Shown: piece after piece, positions 24,354 through 33,095 of the stretch | How positions within the stretch are numbered: the first letter of the stretch is position 1 | Layout: each line of letters opens with the position of its first letter | Source of the DNA: Methanomassiliicoccus sp. | Lineage (GTDB): Archaea; Thermoplasmatota; Thermoplasmata; Methanomassiliicoccales; Methanomassiliicoccaceae | Length of the DNA stretch: 64,000 nt | NCBI GenBank assembly: GCA_012719175.1 | Contig: JAAYAX010000008.1 | Location: 62,001-126,000 of the forward strand | Direction: 5' to 3' | Position numbers and translations under genes: made by a program | Notes under the pieces: generated by a model | Seen by the model: the letters and a program-made list of their open reading frames with translations, nothing else | What the model was told of the DNA's origin: nothing | Database searches by the model: none

Positions 24354-25480
24354 TTCCTGTACCTCCTTATCAGCAGGTAGATGAACAGCGGCCCTCCGAG
24401 CATGGATGTGATTATCCCCACCGGTATGACCGATGGGTACAGGATCACCTGCCCCAATCCATCCGCGGCGATCAATATGATGGCGCCCAGGATTATCGAT
24501 AGGGGTATGAGGTGCCGGTGATCGCTTCCAATGATCATGCGAGCTATATGTGGACCAAGGAGCCCTATGAACGCGATGATGCCGAAGAAGGAGACGATGA
24601 CAGCACTGAGGACCGAGGCCAGAACCATGCCTATGATCCTCTCCCTCTCAGTGTGTACACCGAGCCCCATGGCGGTCTCCTCCCCCGCCTCCATGGCGTT
24701 GTAGTCCCATCGCTTGTAGTAGAAGTACAGGGTCACCGATAGCAGGACAGCCATGATAAGGGTGTTCCAGGACCAGGTCGCCTTTCCCAGGTCTCCGAAC
24801 GTCCACATGACGATATTGCCCAGCTGGGAGTCTGTTGCTAGGTACTGCATGAAGGAGAGGCCAGCGGCGAACATGGCGCTGATGGCCACTCCTGCGAGGA
24901 CCATCGTTTCCGCGCTAACGCGGGTCACCCTGGTCAGTAGCAGGATGGCGCCGGTTGCCAGCAGCGAGAACAGAAAGGCGCTGATGGTAGTGACGTAGGG
25001 ATTGCTGATGGAGACTATGGACGTAATGCTGGAGCCAGCGTTCAGGAATATGATGGCGAACGATGCTCCGAACGCAGCGGCGCTGGAGATCCCCAGAGTG
25101 TAGGGAGAGGCCAGCGGGTTCCGCAGGATGCATTGCATGACCACGCCCGCGACCGCCAGACCTGATCCAGCAAGGATCGCACCGACGATCCTGACCATTC
25201 GGATGTTCCAGACGACGCCCCCCATTCCATCATTGTCAAATGTAAAGATGTACCGGATGATGTCAGAGGTGGATATGCTCAGAGGGCCGTTGTGGGCAGC
25301 GATGATGATACATGCGAAGAGGGCCATTAGAGAAAGCACTACAACCAGGCCTTTCCTCCTGACGTATCCGCGATACAAACAGGAGTTGTGAGTGGCCTCC
25401 CCATCGCCATCATCGTAGATGTCGAAGCCTTCCCACTTGTCGTGGTCCGCGGTCATGTCGCCGTTCTTCGTTCTGATCAC
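24350..25480 (-). CDS. Iron-complex/cobalamin ABC transporter permease (FecCD/BtuC family)
   Basis: About ten membrane segments follow a 45-residue cytoplasmic N-terminus rich in Asp and Glu. Family signatures include GSGLAVAGVVMQCILRNPLA near residue 110 and GIIAFIGLLGPHIAR near the C-terminus. Length is 376. The first start is GTG (25480); an ATG at 25456 is an alternative, and neither has a strong ribosome site. It lies 38 bases after the binding-protein gene and overlaps the ATPase gene. Corrinoid uptake and siderophore uptake cannot be told apart here. Confidence 0.9.
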   Translation of the reverse strand: MIRTKNGDMTADHDKWEGFDIYDDGDGEATHNSCLYRGYVRRKGLVVVLSLMALFACIIIAAHNGPLSISTSDIIRYIFTFDNDGMGGVVWNIRMVRIVGAILAGSGLAVAGVVMQCILRNPLASPYTLGISSAAAFGASFAIIFLNAGSSITSIVSISNPYVTTISAFLFSLLATGAILLLTRVTRVSAETMVLAGVAISAMFAAGLSFMQYLATDSQLGNIVMWTFGDLGKATWSWNTLIMAVLLSVTLYFYYKRWDYNAMEAGEETAMGLGVHTERERIIGMVLASVLSAVIVSFFGIIAFIGLLGPHIARMIIGSDHRHLIPLSIILGAIILIAADGLGQVILYPSVIPVGIITSMLGGPLFIYLLIRRYRK

Positions 25481-25518
25481 CGTATTCCAGAAAAAGATTG
25501 GAAGTTGTTTGAAAAATA

Positions 25519-26667
25519 TTACAGCGTCACTTCCCCGCAGCCGTTGCCGCTCTGACCATCAGCGATCTCCGAGTATGTCATGGTTGTTTCTGGATAGAAT
25601 AACTGAATGATCTCATTGGCCTTCTGGTCAAAGGTCCAGGAGAAGGCCTCACCGTTCATCACGGATGCCACGTAGTAGGAGTTGATAAGCTGGTTCTCCC
25701 AGTTGGTTCCGTAGCACTTGTAGACCATTGTAGAAAATATGCTGCCATTCTCTATCGCGGACACGTTCTGAAGCCCGGTCTCGTCCGCAATGTAACCGTT
25801 CATAGATGCCACGCAGTCGCTCAGGCCTATGCTGTCTATGAAAATGTAGTCTGGATCGGCAGCCACCAGTGTCTCTAACGTAATGACATATGGCTGGCCA
25901 TTGCCGGCAGGGGCGATGGCGTTGGTGACGTTGGAGTAGTCAAAGGGGAGGTAGTTCCCCGAGGCCTTGAGGAAAGACGCCCCACCATAGTAGAACATCC
26001 CGCTGGCGTATGCGTTCTCAGTGCTTTCGTTCAATGACCTTGAGGTAATCTCGCTGATCATGTCCGCAATGCCTTTGTTCAGCTTTGCCGCCCTCTCCTC
26101 TTCGCCGAACAGCTTCCCTAGGGATGTAATCTGATCGTAGAAATCATCACCGAACTCCAGATTGGCATTGATGACATAGACGGGGATGCCTGTCTGGTTC
26201 TGCAGGGTATCGGCGGTACCAGCATCCGTTGCGGTGGATGTTATGATCAAGCTAGGGCCCAATGCCAGAATGCTCTCGGCATCGGTGGCGACCTGCGGCA
26301 AGGAGGATAGGTTCCCCTTGTTCACGAGATAATATGTCTGATCGTCCCGCGTGTTGAATGTACCAGCGGTCTCCACGGCCTTCACCTTGTCGAACACGTC
26401 GAAATAAGATACTAGCCTCAGGGAGCAAGCCCCTACACAGAAGACAGAGTCGATCTTCTCCGGCACCTCCACCGGTCTGCCCAATGAGTCTAAGGAGGTA
26501 GCTTTTTCTGCGTTGCTCCCGTTATCCTCGCCCCTGGTTAGCAGGTATGCTGCGCCAGTAGCGGCGATCACCACCACTAGCGCAGCTAATATAGCATATG
26601 TTTTTTTCGTATCGATTTGAACACCCCCGTTCGGAGCCGCCCTTGGTCCCGACAAGTCCAAGGACAT
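25519..26667 (-). CDS. Iron-complex/cobalamin ABC substrate-binding protein
   Basis: A membrane segment at residues 24-44 (YAILAALVVVIAATGAAYLL) with a short positive N-terminus anchors a 382-residue protein outside the membrane. No lipobox cysteine follows it. The body has the PeriplasmicBP_2 pattern: SLGRPVEVPEKIDSVFCVG, then an ESILALGPSLIITS strand and a central helix. It is the first gene of a four-gene operon with permease, ATPase and methyltransferase. The promoter carries a 13-bp palindrome immediately upstream of a TATA box. Confidence 0.88.
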   Translation of the reverse strand: MSLDLSGPRAAPNGGVQIDTKKTYAILAALVVVIAATGAAYLLTRGEDNGSNAEKATSLDSLGRPVEVPEKIDSVFCVGACSLRLVSYFDVFDKVKAVETAGTFNTRDDQTYYLVNKGNLSSLPQVATDAESILALGPSLIITSTATDAGTADTLQNQTGIPVYVINANLEFGDDFYDQITSLGKLFGEEERAAKLNKGIADMISEITSRSLNESTENAYASGMFYYGGASFLKASGNYLPFDYSNVTNAIAPAGNGQPYVITLETLVAADPDYIFIDSIGLSDCVASMNGYIADETGLQNVSAIENGSIFSTMVYKCYGTNWENQLINSYYVASVMNGEAFSWTFDQKANEIIQLFYPETTMTYSEIADGQSGNGCGEVTL

Positions 26668-26704
26668 GATCAGATGATAGGCTGAAATGAGAAGGGCTAT
26701 TAAT

Positions 26705-26729
26705 ACTTTTTAAAAATTCGTATTACGAA
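26705..26729 (-). promoter_or_regulatory. TATA box and 13-bp palindrome of the iron-type ABC operon
   Basis: On the minus strand TTTTTAAAAAGT (about 26706-26717) is a TATA element predicting a start near 26686. The perfect palindrome TTCGTA-N-TACGAA (26717-26729) abuts it on the upstream side. The half-site TTCGTA is the same as in the nob1 promoter repeat at 2921-2945. An iron- or metal-dependent regulator (for example DtxR family) would fit the position, but none is encoded nearby. Confidence 0.5.
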
Positions 26730-27172
26730 ATCGAACGAGGTCGTATGCAGGAACTAACAAGATTGGTGGATTATCAGGTCTTCGTATGTCGCGACCCGGA
26801 ATCAATTAAATGGGTAGGCGACCTGTTCGAAGATTAATGGAACAGAGCAAAGACATGGCACCCATGAACTGGCGGATCTGAGGTAGGAGGAAGGCCATCT
26901 TACCAGAATTTGTGGTGGATAGAGATCTAGGCCAACATTCGAAGCTTGGTTCGATTAACGATAATGGTCTGTTCTCAAATTATCTGGCCCTTCATATCGG
27001 CTCCCCTTTTTCACGCTCCATTCCTTGATCTGGCGAATCAGCCTGAGAGCGCTCATCGTTCGCATCAGATGATAGAGGGACAACTTCAAACCAGGAATGA
27101 AATGCAAGGCCAGAGGGATTGTCCGGGAGATTAGCTAGATCACAAACGTCAATAACAGGGAAAATTGAAAAG
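26730..27172. other. Intergenic region between the iron-type ABC promoter and tRNA-Val
   Basis: About 440 bp with no supportable gene. A 62-codon frame at 26946-27134 has no family signature. A few further TTCGTA or TCGTATG fragments (26749-26756, 26779-26786) lie near the operon promoter and could be weak extra sites. Confidence 0.3.
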
Positions 27173-27245
27173 TGGGCTCAGCCGGATTCGAACCGGCGGT
27201 CTCCTCCGTGTGAGGGAGACGTCATAACCGCTAGACCATGAGCCC
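27173..27245 (-). tRNA. tRNA-Val (anticodon CAC)
   Basis: On the minus strand the acceptor arm GGGCTCA pairs with TGAGCCC. The D arm is GTC/GAC. The anticodon arm TCTCC/GGAGG carries loop CTCACAC with anticodon CAC, reading GUG valine codons. The T arm is GCCGG-TTCGAAT-CCGGC. The discriminator is A at 27173 and CCA is not encoded; CTTTTC follows and may end transcription. The variable loop is five bases and there is no intron. Confidence 0.95.
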
Positions 27246-27496
27246 GTGCGTGAGTCTGAAACCGCTGACCGTATATGAATTTTTGGCCATGGGGACGGTC
27301 GGAATTGGCCTTGGGTAAGCACATGAACCAGCATTTGGATCTGTTGCGAATTCCCGCGCCGCCATTGCCGTCATCCCATCATCAGAATCGGAGTCTCAGC
27401 CCTGGCATGTTCAAATAGGATGGCGTCTATAATAAGAGAAGGCTGCCGACCTGTTCTTCCAGAGGAAGTCGGCGGGCACTAACGTGAGGTATTGAG

Positions 27497-29353
27497 ATGA
27501 AAGATGATCACTTACCGGAAGTTAGGAACAGCGAAGGAGTGGAAGAGGACCTCTGGACGGAGCATCAGAGAGCATCGGCACTGGAAGAGATAGACATTGA
27601 TGATCTCAAGCAGGTAGCCCCTGCCCTATTTGATGACATATGCTCGAGCTCTGACCTGGAGGTGGTCAGGGAACGGGCGTTCAAAAGCCTCTATGAGCTG
27701 GAGCTAACCTATCATTTGCCATCGTGGACCGCGAGTTCGCTGGAGCGGGTGAACGCGCTGTATTGCATCCAGGTTCTCAGGAACTTCCTATCACCAAGGA
27801 ACGAGAAGATAAGCGGATGCAGTACGCTCAAGGTGCTGCACCAGCTCGTTAATGAAGGCCAGATTGCTGCTGGCAACAGAGCCTTCTTCGTGGACATCTA
27901 CCACATAATCAAAGGAGCGGTAGGCCTTTCCGAGCTGGCGCTGGAGGAGTCTCCGGACCTCTCCCAGACGTCCGGAAGGGAGGCGGCGAAGATCAGATCG
28001 GACTTTCTGGACGTGCTCTCTGAGAGGGCATGTCAGAGGATACAGTCGTACCCTACCGGCCTGGACCCTGAGGTCGTGGAGCGACGGAAGGAGAACCGCG
28101 AGCGCATAATCGAGGCCCTGGGAGGTGATCCTGAGAAGTGGCAGAGCTATAAGTGGCAGCTGATCAACGTCCTCAGGAACACGCAGGACCTCGATGGTCT
28201 CGTGGAGCTAACTGACGACGAGCGTAAGGCCATAGATATGGCTGTCAGCAACCGGATACCCTTCGGCATAACTCCCTACTACCTGTCCCTCATGGACATG
28301 GAGCCTCATCGTTGGTACGATCATGCCATTCGTGCTCAGGTCATCCCCCCATTGAGCTATATCGACGGCATCCTCCGGATGAGGGGGACAGAATCGTTGG
28401 ACTTCATGCGGGAAGGTGACACCTCCCCCATTGATCTGGTTACCCGGCGTTACCCGATGATTGCTATCCTCAAGCCCTACAACAGCTGCGCCCAGATATG
28501 CGTCTATTGCCAGCGCAATTGGGAGATCGATGAGGCCGTCAGCCCCGACGCCCTCGCCCCCATCTCCAAGCTGGATGAGGCCCTGTCATGGTTCCAGGAG
28601 CATCCTTTAGTGTCAGAGATACTCATCACCGGTGGGGACCCTGCGCTGCTTCCCAACAATCGCATCCGCCGTCTCCTCTCCAGGGTGGCGGAGCTGGACC
28701 ATATCAAGCGAGTGAGGCTCGGGACGAGGCTACCCGTGGTTCTCCCCATGCGCTTCGATCAGGAGCTCATAGACATGATGGGCGATTTCAACGATCCCTC
28801 CAAGAGGGAGCTGTGCGTGGTCACCCATTTCGAGCATGCCTACGAGGTCACGCCCGAGGTCATGTGGTGCATCAACAAGATCCGCCGGGCGGGTCTTTCG
28901 GTGTACAACCAGCAGGTCTTCACCATGGAGAACAGCCGCAGGTTCGAGACCGTGGCCCTCCGCCTGTTGCTTAAGCAGATTGGTGTCGACCCATATTATA
29001 CGTTCAACACCAAGGGTAAGGAGGAGACGGACTGGTATCGAGTACCTATCGCCCGCATCCTGCAGGAGAGGAAGGAGGAGGCGAGAATGACCCCGGGGCT
29101 CGCCCGCACCGATGCCGCGGTGTTCAACATACCTGCCCTAGGCAAGAACAACATCGATTCCTGGCAGAACCATGACCTCATCATGATCTCCTCTGCGGGG
29201 GAAAGGATCTACGAGTTCCATCCCTGGGAAAAGAACATCGTGGCAGCACCTACGTACGTCTACCGTGACGTCCCCATACTAAAATACCTCAGGAGATTGC
29301 AGGAGAGGGGAGAGGACCCCATGGAGTACAACAGCATGTGGTACTACTTCTAG
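27497..29353 (+). CDS. KamA-family radical SAM aminomutase, probably glutamate 2,3-aminomutase
   Basis: A 618-residue PLP and radical SAM enzyme. The cluster motif is Cys331-x3-Cys335-x2-Cys338 (CAQICVYC), and ITGGDPALLPN follows. The PLP lysine is probably Lys550 in NIPALGKNN. At the two positions where lysine 2,3-aminomutase has Asp293 and Asp330 to hold the lysine side chain, this protein has Lys506 (YYTFNTKG) and Asn544 (VFNIP). The same Lys/Asn pair is known for glutamate 2,3-aminomutase, which makes the osmolyte beta-glutamate. The N-terminal 230 residues are a helical extension longer than in bacterial KamA. The gene stands alone and ends in TAG. Confidence 0.82.
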   Translation: MKDDHLPEVRNSEGVEEDLWTEHQRASALEEIDIDDLKQVAPALFDDICSSSDLEVVRERAFKSLYELELTYHLPSWTASSLERVNALYCIQVLRNFLSPRNEKISGCSTLKVLHQLVNEGQIAAGNRAFFVDIYHIIKGAVGLSELALEESPDLSQTSGREAAKIRSDFLDVLSERACQRIQSYPTGLDPEVVERRKENRERIIEALGGDPEKWQSYKWQLINVLRNTQDLDGLVELTDDERKAIDMAVSNRIPFGITPYYLSLMDMEPHRWYDHAIRAQVIPPLSYIDGILRMRGTESLDFMREGDTSPIDLVTRRYPMIAILKPYNSCAQICVYCQRNWEIDEAVSPDALAPISKLDEALSWFQEHPLVSEILITGGDPALLPNNRIRRLLSRVAELDHIKRVRLGTRLPVVLPMRFDQELIDMMGDFNDPSKRELCVVTHFEHAYEVTPEVMWCINKIRRAGLSVYNQQVFTMENSRRFETVALRLLLKQIGVDPYYTFNTKGKEETDWYRVPIARILQERKEEARMTPGLARTDAAVFNIPALGKNNIDSWQNHDLIMISSAGERIYEFHPWEKNIVAAPTYVYRDVPILKYLRRLQERGEDPMEYNSMWYYF

Positions 29354-29385
29354 GGCTAGGACCATGCTCGTGAACCTCTCTGGCA

Positions 29386-29397
29386 AATTATTTATAG
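29386..29397 (+). promoter_or_regulatory. TATA box of the Hsp20 gene
   Basis: AATTATTTATAG lies between the aminomutase stop and hsp20. It predicts transcription from about 29417 and a leader of roughly 47 nt that contains GGAG at 29451-29454. Confidence 0.5.
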
Positions 29398-29463
29398 AAG
29401 TGCTTACAATGTGAGATAAGGATGTAAACCATCGGTTGTTTAGATCTACAGGAGATGGTACCA

Positions 29464-29928
29464 ATGGTAATCAGAAAGAGGGACATTGGCTTGGTGCCCT
29501 GGGGTTTCTGGGGCCCCGTAAGCATAATGAGAGAGATGGACCGGATGTTCGACGAGATGGGCAGGGGATTCTCCTACGTGTCCATGACACCTCCCGGGAC
29601 ACGGATGCCAGCCGTTGATGTTCGCGACGATGAAAAGCACTACACTGTGGAAGCCGAGCTTCCTGGCCTGTCCAAGGAGGATGTCAGCTTGGAGATGGAC
29701 GAGGAGTCCCTAGTGATCAAGGCGGACAAGGAGACATCCAACGAGGACAAGGCAGAGGGTTATGTACGCCGGGAGAGGGGAAGGATGTCCTTCTACCGCC
29801 AGGTCAGCCTGCCCGCCGATGTAGATGTTACCCAGGTGTCCGCTAAGATGGAGGACGGGGTGCTTAGGATCGTGCTTCCTAAGAAAGAGAAGGCCGAAGG
29901 CAGCAAGAAGAAACTGGATATCCAGTGA
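29464..29928 (+). CDS. hsp20: Small heat-shock protein (Hsp20/alpha-crystallin family)
   Basis: The alpha-crystallin domain runs from about residue 50 to 145: MPAVDVRDDEKHYTVEAELPG, then SLVIKADKE and the late signature AKMEDGVLRIVLPKKE. It is an ATP-independent holdase that forms oligomers. The start at ATG 29464 is chosen because GGAG at 29451-29454 is nine bases upstream; an ATG at 29455 is too close to that site. It gives 154 residues. It has its own TATA box and a hairpin-T7 terminator, so it is a single-gene unit. Confidence 0.92.
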   Translation: MVIRKRDIGLVPWGFWGPVSIMREMDRMFDEMGRGFSYVSMTPPGTRMPAVDVRDDEKHYTVEAELPGLSKEDVSLEMDEESLVIKADKETSNEDKAEGYVRRERGRMSFYRQVSLPADVDVTQVSAKMEDGVLRIVLPKKEKAEGSKKKLDIQ

Positions 29929-29952
29929 GGAGAACCCTTCTCCCCTTTTTTT
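29929..29952 (+). terminator. Hairpin and T-tract after hsp20
   Basis: GGAGAA-CCC-TTCTCC (29929-29943), then two C residues and seven T residues (29946-29952). Archaeal termination depends mainly on the T-tract, which is present directly after the stop codon. Confidence 0.6.
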
Positions 29953-30031
29953 CTGTGTTCCTTCCGTTCAATATTGAGATGGAAGGAAGAGCGTCACTGC
30001 CCTTCTTTTCAGTGGAAGCGACAGAAGCTCA

Positions 30032-30754
30032 TCACTCGGTGATGACCTGGGTGGCTCGGAACTTGCTCTCAGAGAATAGAAGTGAGAAGTAGCCGGTCTT
30101 GTGGTTGGTGCTCCTCAGCTTTATGCATCGTATGCGTCTCTGAATGTCCGTTTCCCCGATCTCTTGGAGCTTCAGGGAGATAACGCCGTCGGCGAGGTAC
30201 CCTTCATCGAAGCGGTTCTCGAACATGTTGTCGGGGGTGGTCTCGGAGATCAGGAACGATGTCACGTTAAGGTTCCTCAGCCATTCGAAGAGGTAGAACA
30301 GCTCGGTACGGCGGCTTCCCTCCATCTGGGCGGCCATCTCCAGGACGTCCAGGGAGTCGACCACGAGGATATCGTAATCGAAGCTCTGCTTGAGGTTGTC
30401 GGCGTACATCTTGAACACCTGCATCCATGTGCCCTTGGCGCTCAATTGTGTGAGCGACTTTCGTATGAGACCAAGGTCTAGGATCTGGATGTAGTCCTGT
30501 GCCTTCTTGTCGTCCATGCCTAGGGAGGTCATCTGTTGCAACAGGTTCTCCCTGGACTGTTCCAGAGTCATGTACACGGACTTGATCCCTTTCTCCAGCG
30601 CATTGTAGTATAGTATGCTGTATGCCACTGAGGACTTCATGGTTCCTGGCGTGCCAGTGAGAAGGACAACCTGGTTCTTGGGTATCCCGCCCTGGAGGTT
30701 CTCATCGAAGTTCTGAATGTAAGTCCTCACGCGCTCGATCTGCAAGGTGTTCAC
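30032..30754 (-). CDS. KaiC/RadA-like single-domain ATPase (third of a triplet)
   Basis: A RecA-superfamily ATPase of 240 residues with Walker A GTPGTMKS (34-41) and Walker B ILVVDSLD (Asp133). In KaiC a pair of adjacent glutamates follows strand 2; here the position reads LEQSREN (Glu65-Gln66). The C-terminal block RRIRCIKLRSTNH is shared with the two neighbours. Related archaeal proteins include the gas-vesicle regulator GvpD, and many are signalling or regulatory ATPases; no substrate can be named. It has its own TATA-like TTAAATATA (about 30780-30790) and a GGAGTG ribosome site. Confidence 0.82.
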   Translation of the reverse strand: MNTLQIERVRTYIQNFDENLQGGIPKNQVVLLTGTPGTMKSSVAYSILYYNALEKGIKSVYMTLEQSRENLLQQMTSLGMDDKKAQDYIQILDLGLIRKSLTQLSAKGTWMQVFKMYADNLKQSFDYDILVVDSLDVLEMAAQMEGSRRTELFYLFEWLRNLNVTSFLISETTPDNMFENRFDEGYLADGVISLKLQEIGETDIQRRIRCIKLRSTNHKTGYFSLLFSESKFRATQVITE

Positions 30755-30806
30755 TCCTTTCCTAATTAATTGGCCTAAGTATATTTAATCCCCGAGTAGC
30801 TTGGTA

Positions 30807-32291
30807 TCAATCCCCGGATTGAGGGGACGCTCTCATCATGGGCAGGCTCAGAATGAACGTGTTGCCTGCGTGCATCATGTTGTGGAATCGGGGGTCTATG
30901 TTGGCCCCCCTCATCTTGATGCATCTAATCCATCTCTGGATGCGTGAATCTCCAACCTCCTTGAGGGCCAGCTCCAACGCGCCATCGGCAACGTACAGCT
31001 CCATGGCGCCATCGTTCTCGAGCTTGGTCATGGGGGTTTCCGATATTACGAAGGTCGTCAAACCCAGGGAGCGAAACCAGTCGAACAGGTCCTGGGTCTC
31101 GATACGGGAGAACTTGACCTCGCTCATGGATATGAACGATTCCAGGGAATCCAGGGCAATAAGCTGGAAGGGGCAGTCCTTCATAACATTCTCTACGTAG
31201 CGCTGGATGATGTTTCTCCAGTCCCCGCTCTGGCCCTCCATACTCCGGCGGAGATCGACAAGGTCCACTATTATCAGGTCGTCCAAGGACTCCTCGCGCG
31301 GCATGCCGAGCCTCTCCATCTGTCTGAGCAAGGAATCGCGGTCCTGTTCCAGCGATAGGAACAGGCTTTTCACCTTGTCGCGTGCGGAGTGGTGTAGGAT
31401 GTGATATGCCAGAGAGGTCTTCATGCTCCCCGCGGGACCGTTGATAAGTACGACGCTTCCAGCGGGGATGCCACCTGAGAGCAGCTTGTCCAGGCCCTCG
31501 ATGCCTGTTCGGACCGTATGGTCCCCCTGCCCCTCAGCCATGCCCGCCCCTATCTGGGAGCTCAGGACCTGGGTGATCTCGCCCAACACTTGTTTGATAT
31601 CGATGGGGGACGGTTCCGATAGTCCCTGTGACTCTCTGATGGTGGCGTTAGCAGCCTTCAGCTCGGCCTCCAGCTGAGCTATGCGGCTGAGCTGGTCTGC
31701 CATGTCCCTCTCGATCGATCGTCGGATGCGGGCCCTCTCCTCCTCCAGGACCTCTCCCAATTCCGCCTGGTGGGCCATCAGCTCCTTGAACCGCTGGACC
31801 CCTTCCTTGTCCGACGTCACGGTCCTCTGGTATTCCTGTGCCGCCATGGCCGTCTCCTGCACTATCAGGGCCATGGCGTCAAGCTCGTCCTCTCTCTCTT
31901 GGATGCGCTTCTTCGAGGCCTCTATGGAAAGGCGCTCCTTCTCCAGCTCCATGGCCACGGCCTCCAGCTCCTTGGACTCCTCTTCCAGGGCATCCATGGC
32001 CTCCCGCAGCTCCTTCTCGCGGTCCTGGAGCTCCTTCTCCCTCCCGTTATAATCGCCCGTTACCAGCGGACGCAGGGAGGAATTGGTGGTGGAGCTCTCC
32101 CTGGGCCTAAGGTCCTTGATGTCCTTGATCCCCGGAGCCGGGCTCTTACCTACGGCAGATGAGGCCTTGGCCTTGGGGTTGCCCTTCAACGGCTCGCCGC
32201 AGCGCCAGCACTGAGAGTCAGTGTGGCTTATACCGGCACCGCACCTAGCGCACTCCAAGATCTTGGGCATCGGAACACCGACCTTACTCAC
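30807..32291 (-). CDS. KaiC-like ATPase with N-terminal zinc ribbon and long coiled coil
   Basis: The 494-residue protein begins with a zinc ribbon (Cys14, Cys17, Cys28, Cys31). A linker follows, then about 135 residues of heptad coiled coil (85-222, rich in Glu, Lys and Arg), and a C-terminal RecA-type domain with Walker A GPAGSMKT (285-292) and Walker B LIALDSLE. The glutamate-pair position is LEQDRDS, again Glu-Gln. The domain order suggests a scaffold linking two single-domain KaiC neighbours. The GTG at 32291 overlaps the upstream stop by eight bases; ATG 32270 is an alternative start. Confidence 0.8.
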   Translation of the reverse strand: MSKVGVPMPKILECARCGAGISHTDSQCWRCGEPLKGNPKAKASSAVGKSPAPGIKDIKDLRPRESSTTNSSLRPLVTGDYNGREKELQDREKELREAMDALEEESKELEAVAMELEKERLSIEASKKRIQEREDELDAMALIVQETAMAAQEYQRTVTSDKEGVQRFKELMAHQAELGEVLEEERARIRRSIERDMADQLSRIAQLEAELKAANATIRESQGLSEPSPIDIKQVLGEITQVLSSQIGAGMAEGQGDHTVRTGIEGLDKLLSGGIPAGSVVLINGPAGSMKTSLAYHILHHSARDKVKSLFLSLEQDRDSLLRQMERLGMPREESLDDLIIVDLVDLRRSMEGQSGDWRNIIQRYVENVMKDCPFQLIALDSLESFISMSEVKFSRIETQDLFDWFRSLGLTTFVISETPMTKLENDGAMELYVADGALELALKEVGDSRIQRWIRCIKMRGANIDPRFHNMMHAGNTFILSLPMMRASPQSGD

Positions 32292-32997
32292 TTATAGCCT
32301 TGGTAACCTGGAACCGGCATCCGGAGAATAAGAGGGAGTAGTAGGAGGGGTCATGGTTGGTCTCCCTCATCTTCACGCAGCGTATCCTTCTCTGCGTTTC
32401 CACCTCCCGCACCACCTGCATCTTCAGCGTGATTATCCCGTCAGCAAGGTACCCTTCGTCGTATGCTCCCTCGAAGAGCCGGTCCGAGGAGACCTCGGAG
32501 ATCATGAAGACGGTGGAGTTGAGGTCCCTCAGCCACTCGAACAGGTAGAACAGGTCGGTACGCCGGTTGCTCATATCTGAAATGGTCTCCAACACTCCTA
32601 GGGAGTCGATGGCGATGACATTGAAGTTCATGTCGTTCTTCAGGGAGCTGAGGTATCCTTTGAAGACCTGCATCCAGGACTCTCCGCCCGCTGCGTGCCT
32701 GAGGTTCTTGCGTATCAGGCCCAGGTCCAGGACGTGCAGGTTCTGCTTGACGTCCTCAGTGCGCATGCCCATCTTTTCCATCTGACGCAACAGGGAATTT
32801 CGGGACTGCTCCAAGGTCACGTAGACGCAGGTGGTCCCGTTCTCCTTGGCCATGTTGTAGAGCATATAGTACACAAGGGAGGATTTCATGGTACCGGGAG
32901 TACCGGCCATGAGAACGATGTGCCCCTGGGGGATGCCCCCCTCCAGTATCCTGTCGAAGCCTTCGATGCTCGTCTTAAGCCTTGGTGTCTGCTCCAA
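32284..32997 (-). CDS. KaiC/RadA-like single-domain ATPase (first of a triplet)
   Basis: A 237-residue RecA-type ATPase with Walker A GTPGTMKS (32-39), Walker B FNVIAIDSLG, the Glu-Gln position LEQSRNS and the shared C-terminal block RRIRCVKMRETNH. It closely resembles the third gene of the triplet throughout, including the final ISE versus ITE, so the two are probably duplicates. The start is a TTG with AGGGGA about seven bases upstream. It is the first gene of the leftward cluster. Confidence 0.8.
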   Translation of the reverse strand: MEQTPRLKTSIEGFDRILEGGIPQGHIVLMAGTPGTMKSSLVYYMLYNMAKENGTTCVYVTLEQSRNSLLRQMEKMGMRTEDVKQNLHVLDLGLIRKNLRHAAGGESWMQVFKGYLSSLKNDMNFNVIAIDSLGVLETISDMSNRRTDLFYLFEWLRDLNSTVFMISEVSSDRLFEGAYDEGYLADGIITLKMQVVREVETQRRIRCVKMRETNHDPSYYSLLFSGCRFQVTKAISE

Positions 32998-33095
32998 ATC
33001 AATGTCCCCTAAACATAATTGCTATGCGATAAAAATCAACGATAATGATACTAAAACCTTGGCGGCTCGATGATGCTATTGATAATGATTCTTGT

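Noticed and set aside
26946-27134. A 62-codon frame near tRNA-Val
   Set aside because: No ribosome site, no TATA box at the right distance, no recognisable motif.
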